A stretch of 64,000 nucleotides of DNA, from NCBI RefSeq assembly GCF_019263705.2, contig NZ_JADQDK010000001.1:4154001-4218000 (forward strand), in the 5' to 3' direction. This stretch comes from Pseudonocardia abyssalis. GTDB lineage: Bacteria > Actinomycetota > Actinomycetes > Mycobacteriales > Pseudonocardiaceae. The position numbers and the translations under genes were made by a program. Below the pieces are notes generated by a model. It had not been told where the DNA came from and did no database searches. It saw only the letters and a list, made by a program, of their open reading frames with translations. This document shows positions 46,558-57,114 of the stretch, piece after piece. The stretch's first letter is position 1. Each line of letters opens with the position of its first letter.

Positions 46558-46634
46558 TGGTGCCCCCGGTGGGATTCGAACCCACACTGCAACCCTTTTA
46601 AGGGGCCTGCCTCTGCCGGTTGGGCCACGGGGAC
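46558..46634 (-). tRNA. tRNA with UAA anticodon but short variable loop (identity uncertain)
   Basis: A complete cloverleaf on the minus strand with encoded CCA (77 bases). Acceptor GTCCCCG/CGGGGGC is followed by A73. The D-stem is GCC/GGC with GG in its loop. Anticodon stem GGCCC/GGGTT (two G-T pairs) encloses loop CTTAAAA, giving anticodon TAA. The variable loop is GCAGT, and the T-arm is GTGGG-TTCGAAT-CCCAC. UAA would decode the rare leucine codon UUA, but leucine tRNAs have a long variable arm and this one has five bases. Identity and charging are therefore unclear; it could be a divergent tRNA or tRNA-like gene. Confidence 0.75.
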
Positions 46635-46670
46635 GCGTCCCCATCCTCCCACCGCATCGTGTGCGGCACG

Positions 46671-47633
46671 ATGCTCCCCGTGCTGACCGGGATCCCGACC
46701 GACTGGCTGCTCGACTCCGACCCCGCCCTGCGCTGGCAGGTCGAGCGGGACCTGCTCGGCGAGCCGCCGCGGGTGTGGGAGGCGACGCGGGCCCGCGTCG
46801 CGACCGAGGGGTTCGGCGCACGACTGCTCGCCCTGCAGGATCCCGACGGGCAGTGGGCGGGTGGGGCGTTCTTCCCGGCCGACGTCCGCGCGGGGACCGC
46901 ACCGGACGAACCCGGGCAGCCGTGGACGGCCACGACGTGGTCGCTCAACTCCCTGCGCGAGTGGGGACTCGACCCGGCCGTGCTGCAGGCGCGCCGCACC
47001 CCCGAACTGCTCGCGGAGCACTGCCTCTGGGAGTACGACGACCTGCCGTACTGGGACGGCGAGGTCGACTGCTGCATCAACGCCTGGACCGTCATGAACG
47101 GCGTGTGGCTGGGCGTCGACGTCAGCGGCATCGTCGACCGGTTCGTCGAGCACCGGCTGCCCGACGGCGGCTGGAACTGCGAGTGGGTGGAGGGCTCGAC
47201 GCGGTCGTCGTTCCACTCCACGCTCAACGCGGTGCGGGGGCTGCTCGCCCACGAGACCGCGACCGGTGGCACCGACGCCGCCCGCGCTGCCCGGCGCGGC
47301 GGCGAGGAGTACCTGCTGGAGCGCGACCTGTTCCGGCGCCGGTCGACCGGCGAGCCGGTGGGGTCGTGGACCGCCGAGTTCGTCCATCCCCCGCGCTGGG
47401 CCTACAGCGTGCTGGGGGCCGTCGAGCACTTCCGGTGCGCGGACGCCACGGACCCCCGGATGGCCGACGCCGTCGGGATGGTCCGCGCCGCCCGGCAGGC
47501 CGACGGGACGTGGCTCCAGGGCGGGCGCCACGCCGGACGCGTCTGGTTCGACGTGGACGTCCCGCCGGGCGACCCGTCGAAGTGGCTCACCCTGGCGGGG
47601 TCGCGCGTACTCGCGTGGTGGGACTCGCGCTGA
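46671..47633 (+). CDS. Squalene-cyclase/prenyltransferase-like alpha-toroid protein
   Basis: 320-residue soluble protein with repeated helix pairs and QW-like motifs: DPDGQWAGGAFFP, LPDGGWNCEWVEG and QADGTWLQGGRHAGRVWFD. This is the pattern of the squalene cyclase / prenyltransferase alpha/alpha-toroid fold. The DxDD catalytic motif of squalene-hopene cyclase is not seen, and the protein is half the usual cyclase length. Function is unknown. ATG 46671 starts just before the first conserved segment and lies downstream of the divergent tRNA gene. Confidence 0.72.
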   Translation: MLPVLTGIPTDWLLDSDPALRWQVERDLLGEPPRVWEATRARVATEGFGARLLALQDPDGQWAGGAFFPADVRAGTAPDEPGQPWTATTWSLNSLREWGLDPAVLQARRTPELLAEHCLWEYDDLPYWDGEVDCCINAWTVMNGVWLGVDVSGIVDRFVEHRLPDGGWNCEWVEGSTRSSFHSTLNAVRGLLAHETATGGTDAARAARRGGEEYLLERDLFRRRSTGEPVGSWTAEFVHPPRWAYSVLGAVEHFRCADATDPRMADAVGMVRAARQADGTWLQGGRHAGRVWFDVDVPPGDPSKWLTLAGSRVLAWWDSR

Positions 47634-47640
47634 TCCGAGC

Positions 47641-49035
47641 TCAGGCCGGGCGCGACGCGGGGACGCGCTCCTCCTGCGGGTCACCGACCGGCGGGTTCGC
47701 GCTCACCGCAACGGCGGCCGAGTGGGGCAGGGTGCCGGCGACCCGGTGGAAGTCGGCGCGCGGGTCGTTGATCTGCCCGAGCGAGACGACCTCGCGGCCC
47801 AGGAACAGCGCGCCCGTCCAGTCGAAGACGATGCGGATGCGGCGGTTCCAGGTGGGCATCCGGCTCACGTGGTACGTGCGGTGCATGAACCAGGCGACGA
47901 TGCCGCGCAGCTTGATGCCGTAGATCTCCGCGACGCCCTTGTAGAGCCCGAGGCTCGCGACCGATCCCGCGTAGTTGTGCTTGTACTGCTTGAGCGGCCG
48001 CTGCCGGATGTGGGCGACGATGTTGTCGGCCAGCGTCTTGGCCTGGCGCACGGCGTGCTGGGCCGACGGGCTGGTCTTGGCCTCGGGGTCGTCCTTCGAC
48101 AGGTCCGGCACCGACGCGCAGTCGCCCGCGCAGAACACGCCGGGCATGCCCTCGACCTGCAGCTCCGTGGTGCACACGACGCGGCCGCGGTCATCGCGCG
48201 GGAGGTCGGTGTGGTCCAGCATCGGGTTGGGCTTGACGCCCGCGGTCCAGATGATGGTGTCGGCGTCGAACGACTGGCCGTCGTCGAGGACGACGTGACC
48301 GCCCTCGAGGGTCTTCACGCGGGTGTCGAGGTTGACCTCGATGTTCGCGTCGAGCAGGCGTTCCACCGTGTAGCGGCCCATCTTCGGACCCACCTCGGGC
48401 ATGATCCGCCCGGCCGCCTCCACGAGGATCCAGCGGATGTCCTCGCGGTTGATCGTCTCGTAGTACCGGCTGGCGTAGCGGGCCATGTCGGCCAGCTCGG
48501 CGAGCGCCTCGATCCCGGCGTAGCCACCTCCGACGACGAGGAACGTCAGCAACCGGCGGCGCAGTGCCGGGTCGATCGTGGTGGCGGCGGCGTCGAGGCG
48601 CGACAGCACATGGTTGCGCAGGTAGATGGCCTCGCCGACGGTCTTGAACGCGATGCCCACCTCGGCGAGCCCGGGGATCGGCAACGTACGCGCGACCGAC
48701 CCGGGAGCGACGACGAGCACCTCGTAGCCGACGGTGGTGACGTGCCCGGCCGCCAGCTCGACGGTGACCTCGCGCTGCGAGTGGTCGATCTTCGTGACCC
48801 GGCCGGTGAGGTGCTGGCACTTCTTGAGCACCTTGCGCAGCGGTACGACGACGTGCCGCGGCTCGATGGAGCCTGCCGCGGCCTCGGGGAGGAACGGCTG
48901 GTAGGTCATGTGGGGCTGGGGGTCGATCACGGTGATCTCGGCCTCGGAGCGGCGCAGCTTCTTCTGCAGCCGCAGCGCCGTGTACATCCCGACGTATCCG
49001 CCACCGACCACGACGATCCTCGTGTTTCCAGCCAT
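47641..49035 (-). CDS. ndh: Type II NADH dehydrogenase (NDH-2)
   Basis: Non-proton-pumping NADH:quinone oxidoreductase on the inner face of the membrane. The 464-residue protein has the FAD-binding motif IVVVGGGYVGMYTALRL (about residue 8) and MTYQPFLPEAAAG. The NADH-binding motif is FLVVGGGYAGIEALAEL (about 175). TIIWTAGVKPNP and FCAGDCASVPD follow, then the NDH-2 quinone-site region SPSAQHAVRQAK and a C-terminal membrane-anchoring segment. ATG 49035 is chosen because the Rossmann strand begins at residue 6. It is divergent from the toxin-antitoxin pair. Confidence 0.92.
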   Translation of the reverse strand: MAGNTRIVVVGGGYVGMYTALRLQKKLRRSEAEITVIDPQPHMTYQPFLPEAAAGSIEPRHVVVPLRKVLKKCQHLTGRVTKIDHSQREVTVELAAGHVTTVGYEVLVVAPGSVARTLPIPGLAEVGIAFKTVGEAIYLRNHVLSRLDAAATTIDPALRRRLLTFLVVGGGYAGIEALAELADMARYASRYYETINREDIRWILVEAAGRIMPEVGPKMGRYTVERLLDANIEVNLDTRVKTLEGGHVVLDDGQSFDADTIIWTAGVKPNPMLDHTDLPRDDRGRVVCTTELQVEGMPGVFCAGDCASVPDLSKDDPEAKTSPSAQHAVRQAKTLADNIVAHIRQRPLKQYKHNYAGSVASLGLYKGVAEIYGIKLRGIVAWFMHRTYHVSRMPTWNRRIRIVFDWTGALFLGREVVSLGQINDPRADFHRVAGTLPHSAAVAVSANPPVGDPQEERVPASRPA

Positions 49036-49117
49036 GCCTTCATGTTCCCACCCGCACGGGGGTTTCACGCGTCGCCGAAGGGTGATACATGTGACGGTCC
49101 GGTGTTATCCTTTACTC

Positions 49118-49375
49118 ATGACCGCTGAGGTAAAGCGCGAGGCGAAGACGAAGGTGAGCAGCAAGAACCAGATCACGCTGCCCGTCGCCGCGCTCCGGGA
49201 GGCGAACGTGGGGCCGGGTGACGTGCTGCGCGTCGAGGTCGTGGAGGACGGGGTGTTCCGGCTGGTCCGGCACCGGGATCCGTGGTGGGACCTGTTCGAG
49301 GAGGCAGCCGGGTCCGACCTCGGGATCACCACCCGTGAGGAGCTCGAGGAGATGCGGGACGAATGGGATCGATAG
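49118..49375 (+). CDS. vapB: AbrB/MazE-type antitoxin
   Basis: 85-residue DNA-binding antitoxin of the SpoVT/AbrB swapped-hairpin type. The DNA-binding motif KVSSKNQITLPVAALREANV (about residues 12-31) is followed by GPGDVLRVEVVEDGVFRLV. The C-terminal segment (WWDLFEEAAGSDLGITTREELE) would bind and neutralise the toxin. The stop overlaps the PIN-domain toxin gene by 13 bases, the standard TA arrangement. It is expected to repress its own promoter in the 82-base gap to ndh. Confidence 0.85.
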   Translation: MTAEVKREAKTKVSSKNQITLPVAALREANVGPGDVLRVEVVEDGVFRLVRHRDPWWDLFEEAAGSDLGITTREELEEMRDEWDR

Positions 49376-49755
49376 CGCTGGATTCGAGCGTCGTCATCGC
49401 GCTGTTCCGGCGCGACGATGCGCATCACGAGGCGGTGCGGACCGAGATCGCTGCCGCCCGCACTCGGGAGGACGTCTACGTCCTACCGGCGTCGGTCCTG
49501 TCGGAGGCCATGGTGGGCGCCTACCGCAACGCGACGGCGACCGAGTTGCGGCGACGCATCGTCGGCTTGTTCGGGCCCGTTCGCGCGCTCGACGAGCAGG
49601 TCGCGCTGGCGGCCGCAGAGCTGCGGGGCGAGCACCGCTCCCTCCGGCTCCCCGACGCGGTGGTCGTCGCCACCGGGATCGTCGACGACGCGGTGGTCCT
49701 CACCTGCGACCGGCGGCTCGCGGGCGTCGATCCCCGGGTCCAGGTCATCGGCTGA
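49363..49755 (+). CDS. vapC: PIN-domain toxin (VapC-like ribonuclease)
   Basis: 130-residue PIN-domain ribonuclease. Acidic active-site residues are in [12 protein letters not shown] (Asp), [14 protein letters not shown] (Glu), [12 protein letters not shown] (Asp) and [12 protein letters not shown] (Asp), the four-residue VapC pattern. It probably cleaves tRNA or rRNA when freed from the AbrB-type antitoxin encoded just upstream. Its last 11 bases overlap the convergent uracil-DNA glycosylase gene. Confidence 0.87.
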   Translation: MGSIALDSSVVIALFRRDDAHHEAVRTEIAAARTREDVYVLPASVLSEAMVGAYRNATATELRRRIVGLFGPVRALDEQVALAAAELRGEHRSLRLPDAVVVATGIVDDAVVLTCDRRLAGVDPRVQVIG

Positions 49756-50452
49756 GCCCCGCGGCACCCGCCGCCGCCCGCAGCACGTCCTCCAGCATCG
49801 CCGGGGTGAGCCGTCCGGTGAAGGTGTTCTGCTGGCTCACGTGGTAGCTGCCGAACACCCGCAGCGGCCACGGCCCGGCCAGCTCCACCTGCACCCCGTG
49901 CCCGAACTTCGGACGCGGGCGCGGCACCTCCCAGCCGGCCGCGGCGAGCTGCGGCAGCAGCGCCTGCCAGCCGAACCCGCCCAGCACCACCACCGCCCGC
50001 GGCCGCAGCAGGGCGAGCTCGGCGCGCAGCCAGGCGCTGCAGGTGTCGCGCTCCTGCGGCGTCGGCCTGTTGTCCGGCGGGGCGCAGTGCACCGGCGCGG
50101 TGATGCGGGTGCCGTGCAGTGCCAGCCCGTCGTCGCGGTGCACGGCCGTGGACTGGTTCGCGAGGCCGACGGCGTGCAGCGCGGCGAACAGCACGTCGCC
50201 GGAGCGGTCACCGGTGAACATGCGGCCCGTCCGGTTGGCCCCGTGCGCGGCCGGCGCGAGGCCGACGATCAGCAGCCGCGCGTCGGCCGGGCCGATCCCG
50301 GGCACCGGCCTGCCCCAGTACTCCTCGTCACGGAACGCCGCGCGCTTCTCCCGCGCCACCTGCTCGCGCCAGTCGACCAGGCGCGGGCAGGCCCGGCAGT
50401 CGACGAGCGCCGCGTCCAGCTCGGCGACGCTCCGGTACCCGGCGCGGGCCAC
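49745..50452 (-). CDS. udgB: Type 5 uracil-DNA glycosylase (UdgB)
   Basis: DNA-repair enzyme that excises uracil and some oxidised or deaminated bases. The 235-residue protein has motif 1 [19 protein letters not shown] (about residue 64) and motif 2 [15 protein letters not shown] near the C-terminus, as in thermophile-type UdgB. Four Cys residues for a 4Fe-4S cluster are in DCRACPRL and the pair in [20 protein letters not shown] 50452 lies 1 base after the ppx stop, so the two genes are co-transcribed. Confidence 0.9.
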   Translation of the reverse strand: MARAGYRSVAELDAALVDCRACPRLVDWREQVAREKRAAFRDEEYWGRPVPGIGPADARLLIVGLAPAAHGANRTGRMFTGDRSGDVLFAALHAVGLANQSTAVHRDDGLALHGTRITAPVHCAPPDNRPTPQERDTCSAWLRAELALLRPRAVVVLGGFGWQALLPQLAAAGWEVPRPRPKFGHGVQVELAGPWPLRVFGSYHVSQQNTFTGRLTPAMLEDVLRAAAGAAGLSR

Positions 50453-50453
50453 G

Positions 50454-51395
50454 TCAGAGGATCGAGCGGGCGATACCGTCGAGGATGTCGTGCTCGCTGA
50501 CGACCAGCTCCGTGATCCCGGCGCGCTCGCGCAGCTCGCGGGCCAGCACGTCGACGATCAGCGCCCCGCCGCCGATGACGTCGATGCGGCCCGGGTGGAT
50601 CGCGCCGTACCTCCCGCGCTCCTCCCGCGACGCCCCGAGCAGCTCCCCCGCGACGCGGTGCAGGTCGTCGCCGGTGAGGCGCGAGAGGTGCACGGCGGCG
50701 GAGTCGTACTCGTCGAGCCCGAGCGCGACGGCCGACAGCGTGGTGATCGTGCCCGCGACCCCGACCCAGGTGCGCACGTCGGACACGGGGACGGCGGCGA
50801 ACGCCTCGTCGAGGATCCCGGCGGCGACCTTCCGGGCCTGCGCCACCTCGTCGGCGGTGGGCGGGTCACCGTGCAGGCACCGCTCGGTGATGCGGACGGA
50901 CCCGACGTCGACCGACCGCGCGTCGGTGACCTGCGCCGTGCCGTCCACCAGCGAGCCGACCACCAGCTCCGTCGACCCCCCACCCACGTCGACGACGACG
51001 AACGGGCCGTCCTCCGCGTCCAGGTCGCCGACCGCGCCGACGAACGACAGCGCGGCCTCCTCGTCACCGGAGATCACCTCCGCGTCGACGCCGAGCGTGT
51101 CGCGGACCATCCCGAAGAAGTCCTCGCGGTTCGCGGCGTCGCGGGTGGCCGACGTGGCGACCATCCGCACCCGCTCGGTGCCCTTGCGCCGCAGCACGGC
51201 GGTGTAGTCGGCCAGCGCGACCCGGGTGCGCTCCAGCGCCTCGGGAGCGAGCACCCCGCTGGCGTCGACGCCCTGACCCAGCCGCACGATCCGCATCTCG
51301 CGGTGCACGTCGCGCAGCGAGCCGTCCGGGCTCGCGTCGGCGACGAGCAGGCGGATCGAGTTCGTCCCGCAGTCGATGGCGGCCACTCGCGACAT
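50454..51395 (-). CDS. ppx: Exopolyphosphatase/guanosine pentaphosphate phosphatase family protein
   Basis: 313-residue Ppx/GppA-family phosphatase of the actin-like ATPase fold. It has [15 protein letters not shown] at the N-terminus, [14 protein letters not shown], the phosphate loop [15 protein letters not shown] (about residue 135) and [18 protein letters not shown] near the end. It hydrolyses polyphosphate or pppGpp in phosphate and stringent metabolism. Positional homologue of mycobacterial Rv1026. ATG 51395 starts the fold directly. It is divergent from the AidB-like gene. Confidence 0.92.
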   Translation of the reverse strand: MSRVAAIDCGTNSIRLLVADASPDGSLRDVHREMRIVRLGQGVDASGVLAPEALERTRVALADYTAVLRRKGTERVRMVATSATRDAANREDFFGMVRDTLGVDAEVISGDEEAALSFVGAVGDLDAEDGPFVVVDVGGGSTELVVGSLVDGTAQVTDARSVDVGSVRITERCLHGDPPTADEVAQARKVAAGILDEAFAAVPVSDVRTWVGVAGTITTLSAVALGLDEYDSAAVHLSRLTGDDLHRVAGELLGASREERGRYGAIHPGRIDVIGGGALIVDVLARELRERAGITELVVSEHDILDGIARSIL

Positions 51396-51463
51396 GCATT
51401 CTCCTCGGTTCGTTCCGGCGCGATCACCGTACGGGAACGCCTGCGCGCGACTACCCTTCCCGC

Positions 51464-53155
51464 ATGACCACGCGCAGCGACCAGGGCGTGCGGGTCCCGG
51501 CCCAGCACACCCCGACCGACGACCGGCCCCGGCCGCCGGACGGCGCCACGCACGTCGTCGAGAACCAGCCGCCGCCCCTTGCCGGGTTCGACGCCCTCGC
51601 CTGCGACCCCGCGCTCACCGACGCACTCATCCGCGAGGGGGCGGGCGACGCGCTGGGCGACCTCGGCACGCTCGCCGCGCTCGTCGCGTCGCCGCACGCG
51701 CGGGAGCACTCCCGCCTCGCCGACACCCATCCCCCGGTGCTGCGCACGCACGACCGCTACGGCCACCGGATCGACGAGGTCGACTACCACCCGTCGTGGC
51801 ACTGGCTGATGAAGCAGTCGGTCGGCTGGGGCCTGCACGGGCGCCCGTGGCTGGCCGGGCCGGGCGAGGGCGCGCACGTGGCCCGCGCCGCCGGCTTCTA
51901 CCTGATGAGCCAGCTGGAGGCCGGGCACTGCTGTCCGATCTCGATGACCTACGCCGCGGTACCCGCGCTGCGCACCGACCCCGATCTCGCCGCCGCGTAC
52001 CTGCCCGGCCTGCAGACCCCGACCTACCAGTTCGGGCTCGCCGAGCCGTCGCGCAAGGCGGGGCTGCTCGCCGGCATGTCGATGACGGAGAAACAGGGCG
52101 GTTCCGACGTCCGCGCGGGCTCGACCGTCGCCGTCCCGGGCGCCGACGGCACGTACCGGCTCACCGGGCACAAGTGGTTCACCTCCGCCCCGATGAACGA
52201 CGTGTTCCTGACGCTCGCGCAGGCCCCGGGCGGGCTCACCTGCTTCGTGCTGCCCCGGGTGCTGCCCGACGGGTCGCGCAACGCGATCCGGCTGCAGCGC
52301 CTCAAGGACAAGCTCGGCAACCGCTCCAACGCCTCGGCCGAGCTGGAGTACGTCGGGGCCACCGGCTGGCGGCTCGGCGACGAGGGTCGCGGCGTCACGA
52401 CGATCATCGAGATGGTGTCGATGACGCGGCTCGACTGCGTCCTCGGCTCGGCCGCGGTGATCCGCGCGGCGCTGTCGGAGGCGGCGCACCACGTCGCCCA
52501 CCGGCGCGCGTTCGGGTCGGTGGTCGGCGAGACGCCACTGATGCAGGCGGTGATCGGCGACCTGGCACTGGAGTCCGAGGCCGCCACCGCGCTGGGGATG
52601 CGCCTCGCCGGGGCGGTCGACCGCGGGGAGCGCGCCTTCCTGCGCCTGGCCCTGCCCGCGTCGAAGTACCTGGTGTGCAAGCGCGCACCCGCCGCGGTCG
52701 CCGAGGCGCTGGAGTGCCTGGGCGGCAACGGGTACGTCGAGGAGTCCGGGATGCCGCGGCTCTACCGCGAGGCCCCGCTCAACTCGATCTGGGAGGGCTC
52801 GGGCAACGTCACCGCGCTCGACGTCCTGCGCGCCGTCACCCGGGAACCCGACTCGGTGGAGGCGGTGCTCGCCGAGATCGACCTCGCCGGGGGCATCGAC
52901 GAGTGGTTCGACCGCGCCGTGCACGAACTGCGCATCGAGCTGCGCAGCCGGGAGGAGCGCAGGGCCCGGCGGCTGGCCGAGATGCTCGCGCTGTGCCTGC
53001 AGGGCAGCCTGCTGCTGCGCTTCGCCCCGGAGGAGGTGGGGCGGGCGTTCGTGGCGAGCCGGTTCCTGCCCGACGGGCCGTGGCGCACATCGGGCACCCT
53101 GCCGGCGGCGGCCCACATCGACGCCCTCACCGCCCGGGTCACCCCCCACCACTGA
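51464..53155 (+). CDS. aidB: AidB-like acyl-CoA dehydrogenase family protein
   Basis: 563-residue flavoprotein related to E. coli AidB, the alkylation-response protein. It has the N-terminal NQPPPLAGFDAL segment, SMTEKQGGSDVRAGSTV (FAD site), GHKWFTSAPMNDVFL, HRRAFGSVVGETPLMQAVIG, ECLGGNGYVEESGMPRLYRE and EGSGNVTALDVLRA, plus the long C-terminal helical region. Standard acyl-CoA dehydrogenases are ~380 residues; the length and conserved motifs favour AidB. Its physiological role in actinobacteria is unclear. GTG/ATG choice at 51464 is well supported by upstream spacing. Confidence 0.9.
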   Translation: MTTRSDQGVRVPAQHTPTDDRPRPPDGATHVVENQPPPLAGFDALACDPALTDALIREGAGDALGDLGTLAALVASPHAREHSRLADTHPPVLRTHDRYGHRIDEVDYHPSWHWLMKQSVGWGLHGRPWLAGPGEGAHVARAAGFYLMSQLEAGHCCPISMTYAAVPALRTDPDLAAAYLPGLQTPTYQFGLAEPSRKAGLLAGMSMTEKQGGSDVRAGSTVAVPGADGTYRLTGHKWFTSAPMNDVFLTLAQAPGGLTCFVLPRVLPDGSRNAIRLQRLKDKLGNRSNASAELEYVGATGWRLGDEGRGVTTIIEMVSMTRLDCVLGSAAVIRAALSEAAHHVAHRRAFGSVVGETPLMQAVIGDLALESEAATALGMRLAGAVDRGERAFLRLALPASKYLVCKRAPAAVAEALECLGGNGYVEESGMPRLYREAPLNSIWEGSGNVTALDVLRAVTREPDSVEAVLAEIDLAGGIDEWFDRAVHELRIELRSREERRARRLAEMLALCLQGSLLLRFAPEEVGRAFVASRFLPDGPWRTSGTLPAAAHIDALTARVTPHH

Positions 53156-53157
53156 GC

Positions 53158-53243
53158 GCGAGTTTGCCGACCCCGCTCGTCGAGTTGGCCGATCACGCCC
53201 GCACGCCGTCGGCACACTCGCTGCGCGCCCACGGCAAACTCGC
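53158..53243. repeat. Intergenic repeat with GCGAGTTTGCCG inverted arms
   Basis: GCGAGTTTGCCG (53158-53169) is repeated in inverse as CGGCAAACTCGC (53232-53243), with related CGAGTTGGCCGATC between them. It lies between the convergent AidB-like and DUF501 genes. The same core recurs in the tandem 22-bp arrays at 54271-54336 and (as GCGAGTCGCCG) at 61860-61925. Confidence 0.7.
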
Positions 53244-53246
53244 GGG

Positions 53247-53732
53247 TCAGGGGTGGGCGCAGGGTCCCGTCGTCCACCACTCGCCCAGCTCGGCCAGCGC
53301 CTCGTCGCCGAACGGGTTGACGCCCGGGCCCGCGGCCAACGCGTGCGCGACGTGCACGTGCAGGCACTTGACGCGGTCCGGCATCCCGCCCGCGCTCACC
53401 GCCGTACCCAGCGACTCGATCGCGTCGCGCTCGGCGAGGTAGGCGTCGTGGGCACGCTGGTAGGCGTCGGCGAGCTCGGGGTCGTCGGCGAGGCGGTCCT
53501 GCATCTCGCGCATCCGTCCCGCGGCCTCCAGGCTGCCGATGCGGGAGTTCAGCCGCGAGCACGTCAGGTAGTACAGCGTCGGGAACGGGGTGCCGTCCTC
53601 CAGCCGGGGCGCGGTCTGCACCACCGACGGGAGCGTGCACGGGCAGCGGTGCGCGACGTCGCGCACGGCCCGCGGTGCACGGCCGAGCTGGGCCGCCACC
53701 GCAGCGGCGTCGTCGGCGGAGATCCCCGTCAT
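53247..53732 (-). CDS. DUF501 domain protein
   Basis: 161-residue conserved actinobacterial protein (Rv1025-like). It has the DUF501 hallmark HRCPCTLPSVVQTAPRLEDG, then TPFPTLYYLTCSRLNSRIGSLE and PDRVKCLHVHVAHALAAGPG. Conserved Cys and His residues (CPC, TCS, KCLHVHVAH) suggest a metal site; function unknown. ATG 53732 overlaps the stop of the FtsB-like gene by 4 bases, and the pairing of DUF501 with FtsB and enolase is conserved in actinobacteria. Confidence 0.88.
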   Translation of the reverse strand: MTGISADDAAAVAAQLGRAPRAVRDVAHRCPCTLPSVVQTAPRLEDGTPFPTLYYLTCSRLNSRIGSLEAAGRMREMQDRLADDPELADAYQRAHDAYLAERDAIESLGTAVSAGGMPDRVKCLHVHVAHALAAGPGVNPFGDEALAELGEWWTTGPCAHP

Positions 53733-54235
53733 GCCGGCCCCTCCGTGGTGTCGCGCCACAGGCGCCGGTACCAGGGTTCGTCGCGGAAGGGGTCCGCCAC
53801 GACCTCGGTCGTCGGATCCACCGGGAGTTGGACGACGTACGGGGTCTCCCCCGGCGCGACGTAGCCCAGCCGCGACCGCGCCTCCGCCGCCGTGACCGCC
53901 GGGTCCGAGAGCCGGGCGCTCTCCCGCGACAGCTCGTCGACCTCGGCCGCGAGCGCCTCCTGCTGCTCGGTGACCGCGGCGAGCTCCTGCTGCTGGGCGA
54001 CGTAGTTGCGCAGGGGGACGGCGACGGTGAGGGCCAGGGCGCACACGACGATCGCGAGCACCGCCGCCCGTCGCGTCGAGGAGACGCCGAGCATCCCGGT
54101 GGTCGCGGCGACGACGGTGCCGGCGCGCGAGCGGACCTTCGTCAACTGCGGCTCGCGGGTGCGCCGACGCGCCGCCCCGGTGCCCGTGCCCGCCGGACGC
54201 GCGGTCCGGCGGGTGCGGGTGCGTTCTTCCGGCAC
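53729..54235 (-). CDS. ftsB: Septum formation initiator (FtsB/DivIC-like)
   Basis: 168-residue bitopic membrane protein of the divisome. An Arg/Thr-rich cytoplasmic tail (1-55) precedes the membrane helix AAVLAIVVCALALTVAVPL (about residues 57-75). The periplasmic coiled coil (78-110; QQQELAAVTEQQEALAAEVDE) follows, then the DivIC signature ARSRLGYVAPGETPYVVQLP. It is expected to link FtsL and FtsQ in activating septal peptidoglycan synthesis. GTG 54235 starts it. Cotranscribed with the DUF501 gene. Confidence 0.9.
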   Translation of the reverse strand: MPEERTRTRRTARPAGTGTGAARRRTREPQLTKVRSRAGTVVAATTGMLGVSSTRRAAVLAIVVCALALTVAVPLRNYVAQQQELAAVTEQQEALAAEVDELSRESARLSDPAVTAAEARSRLGYVAPGETPYVVQLPVDPTTEVVADPFRDEPWYRRLWRDTTEGPA

Positions 54236-54270
54236 GGGTCAGCCGCCCGTCCGCACGGCCGATCCGCCGG

Positions 54271-54336
54271 GCGCGATCGGCGAACTCGCCGGGCGGGATC
54301 GGCGAACTCGCCGGGCGGGGACGGCAAACTCGCCGG
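54271..54336. repeat. Three tandem 22-bp repeats between ftsB and eno
   Basis: Copies at 54271-54292, 54293-54314 and 54315-54336 share the core CGGC(G/A)AACTCGCCGG (first and second are almost identical). They sit just upstream of the ftsB start, downstream of eno. The reverse complement of the third copy contains GCGAGTTTGCCG, the arm of the repeat at 53158. Confidence 0.75.
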
Positions 54337-54347
54337 GGGTGGGCATG

Positions 54348-56133
<1,786 letters not shown>

Positions 56134-56206
56134 CCGGACAATCCGCCCATATCGCCTCTGACCTGCGGCGATGTGCCGTTGCCGACCCTTCCCTCCGGCG
56201 TACACA

Positions 56207-56225
56207 GCAAGTTAGCCTGCCCCTG
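56207..56225. promoter_or_regulatory. Candidate IdeR/DtxR iron box upstream of efeU
   Basis: A GTTAGCCTGCCCC stretch fits part of the 19-bp iron box TTAGGTTAGGCTAACCTAA (GTTAG, CT and CC match at the right spacing), 36 bases upstream of the efeU start. The match is partial, so this is a candidate only; ferric-uptake efe operons in actinobacteria are commonly iron-regulated. Confidence 0.4.
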
Positions 56226-56260
56226 CCTCTACTGAGGCTCGGCTGGGTGGAGGGTACGGA

Positions 56261-57079
56261 ATGCTCGGTAATCTGTTGATCGGGCTGCGCGAGGGGCTCG
56301 AGGCGGCACTGGTGGTGAGCATCCTGATCGCCTTCCTCGTGCGCACCGACCGGCGCTCGGCGCTGCCGAAGGTGTGGCTCGGCGTCGGCATCGCGGTGGC
56401 GATCAGCGTCGGGGTGACGCTGGTCCTCACGCTCACCCAGCAGGCGCTGACGTTCGAGGCCCAGGAGACGTTCGGCGGCGTGCTGTCGATCGTCGCGGTC
56501 GGCTTCGTCACCTGGATGATCTTCTGGATGCGCAAGGCGGGCCGCTCCATGTCCTCCGAGCTGCGGGGGAAGATGGAGGAGGCGCTCGCGATGGGCTCGG
56601 GAGCGGTGGTTCTGATGGCCGCGCTGGCCGTGGGCCGCGAGGGCCTGGAGACCGCGTTCTTCTTCTTCGCCGCCGCCCAGGCCGCGGGCCAGAGCACCGA
56701 GCCGCTGACCGGCTTCCTGCTCGGCATCGCGATCGCGGTCGCCATCGCCTACCTGATCTACCGCGGCGCCGTCACCCTGAACATGGGGAAGTTCTTCACG
56801 GTCACCGGCGGGCTCCTGATCTTCGTCGCCGCCGGGATCCTCGCCTACGGCATGCACGACCTGCAGGAGGCCGGGATCCTGCCCGGCCTGAACACGCTGG
56901 CCTTCGACGTCAGCGCCGCCGTCCCGCCGGACTCCTGGTACGGCGTCCTGCTCAAGGGGATCTTCAACTTCTCCCCGGCCACCACCGTGATCGAGGCGAC
57001 CGTCTGGGTCGCCTACGTCGCCGTGGTGCTCCCGCTCTTCCTGCGCCCCCAACGGGTCCGCGCCACCGCTACCGCGTGA
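56261..57079 (+). CDS. efeU: Ferrous/ferric iron permease EfeU
   Basis: Inner-membrane iron permease of the Efe system (OFeT/Ftr1 family). The 272-residue protein has seven hydrophobic helices and two iron-binding REGLE motifs, GLREGLEAALVVS (about residue 8) and VGREGLETAFFFF (about 127), as in Ftr1p. ATG 56261 has GGAGG 8 bases upstream. It is the first gene of efeUOB; the iron enters after processing by EfeO and EfeB. Confidence 0.94.
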   Translation: MLGNLLIGLREGLEAALVVSILIAFLVRTDRRSALPKVWLGVGIAVAISVGVTLVLTLTQQALTFEAQETFGGVLSIVAVGFVTWMIFWMRKAGRSMSSELRGKMEEALAMGSGAVVLMAALAVGREGLETAFFFFAAAQAAGQSTEPLTGFLLGIAIAVAIAYLIYRGAVTLNMGKFFTVTGGLLIFVAAGILAYGMHDLQEAGILPGLNTLAFDVSAAVPPDSWYGVLLKGIFNFSPATTVIEATVWVAYVAVVLPLFLRPQRVRATATA

Positions 57080-57114
57080 TCCACCGCTCCCGCTCGATCC
57101 GCACGAGGAGAACC

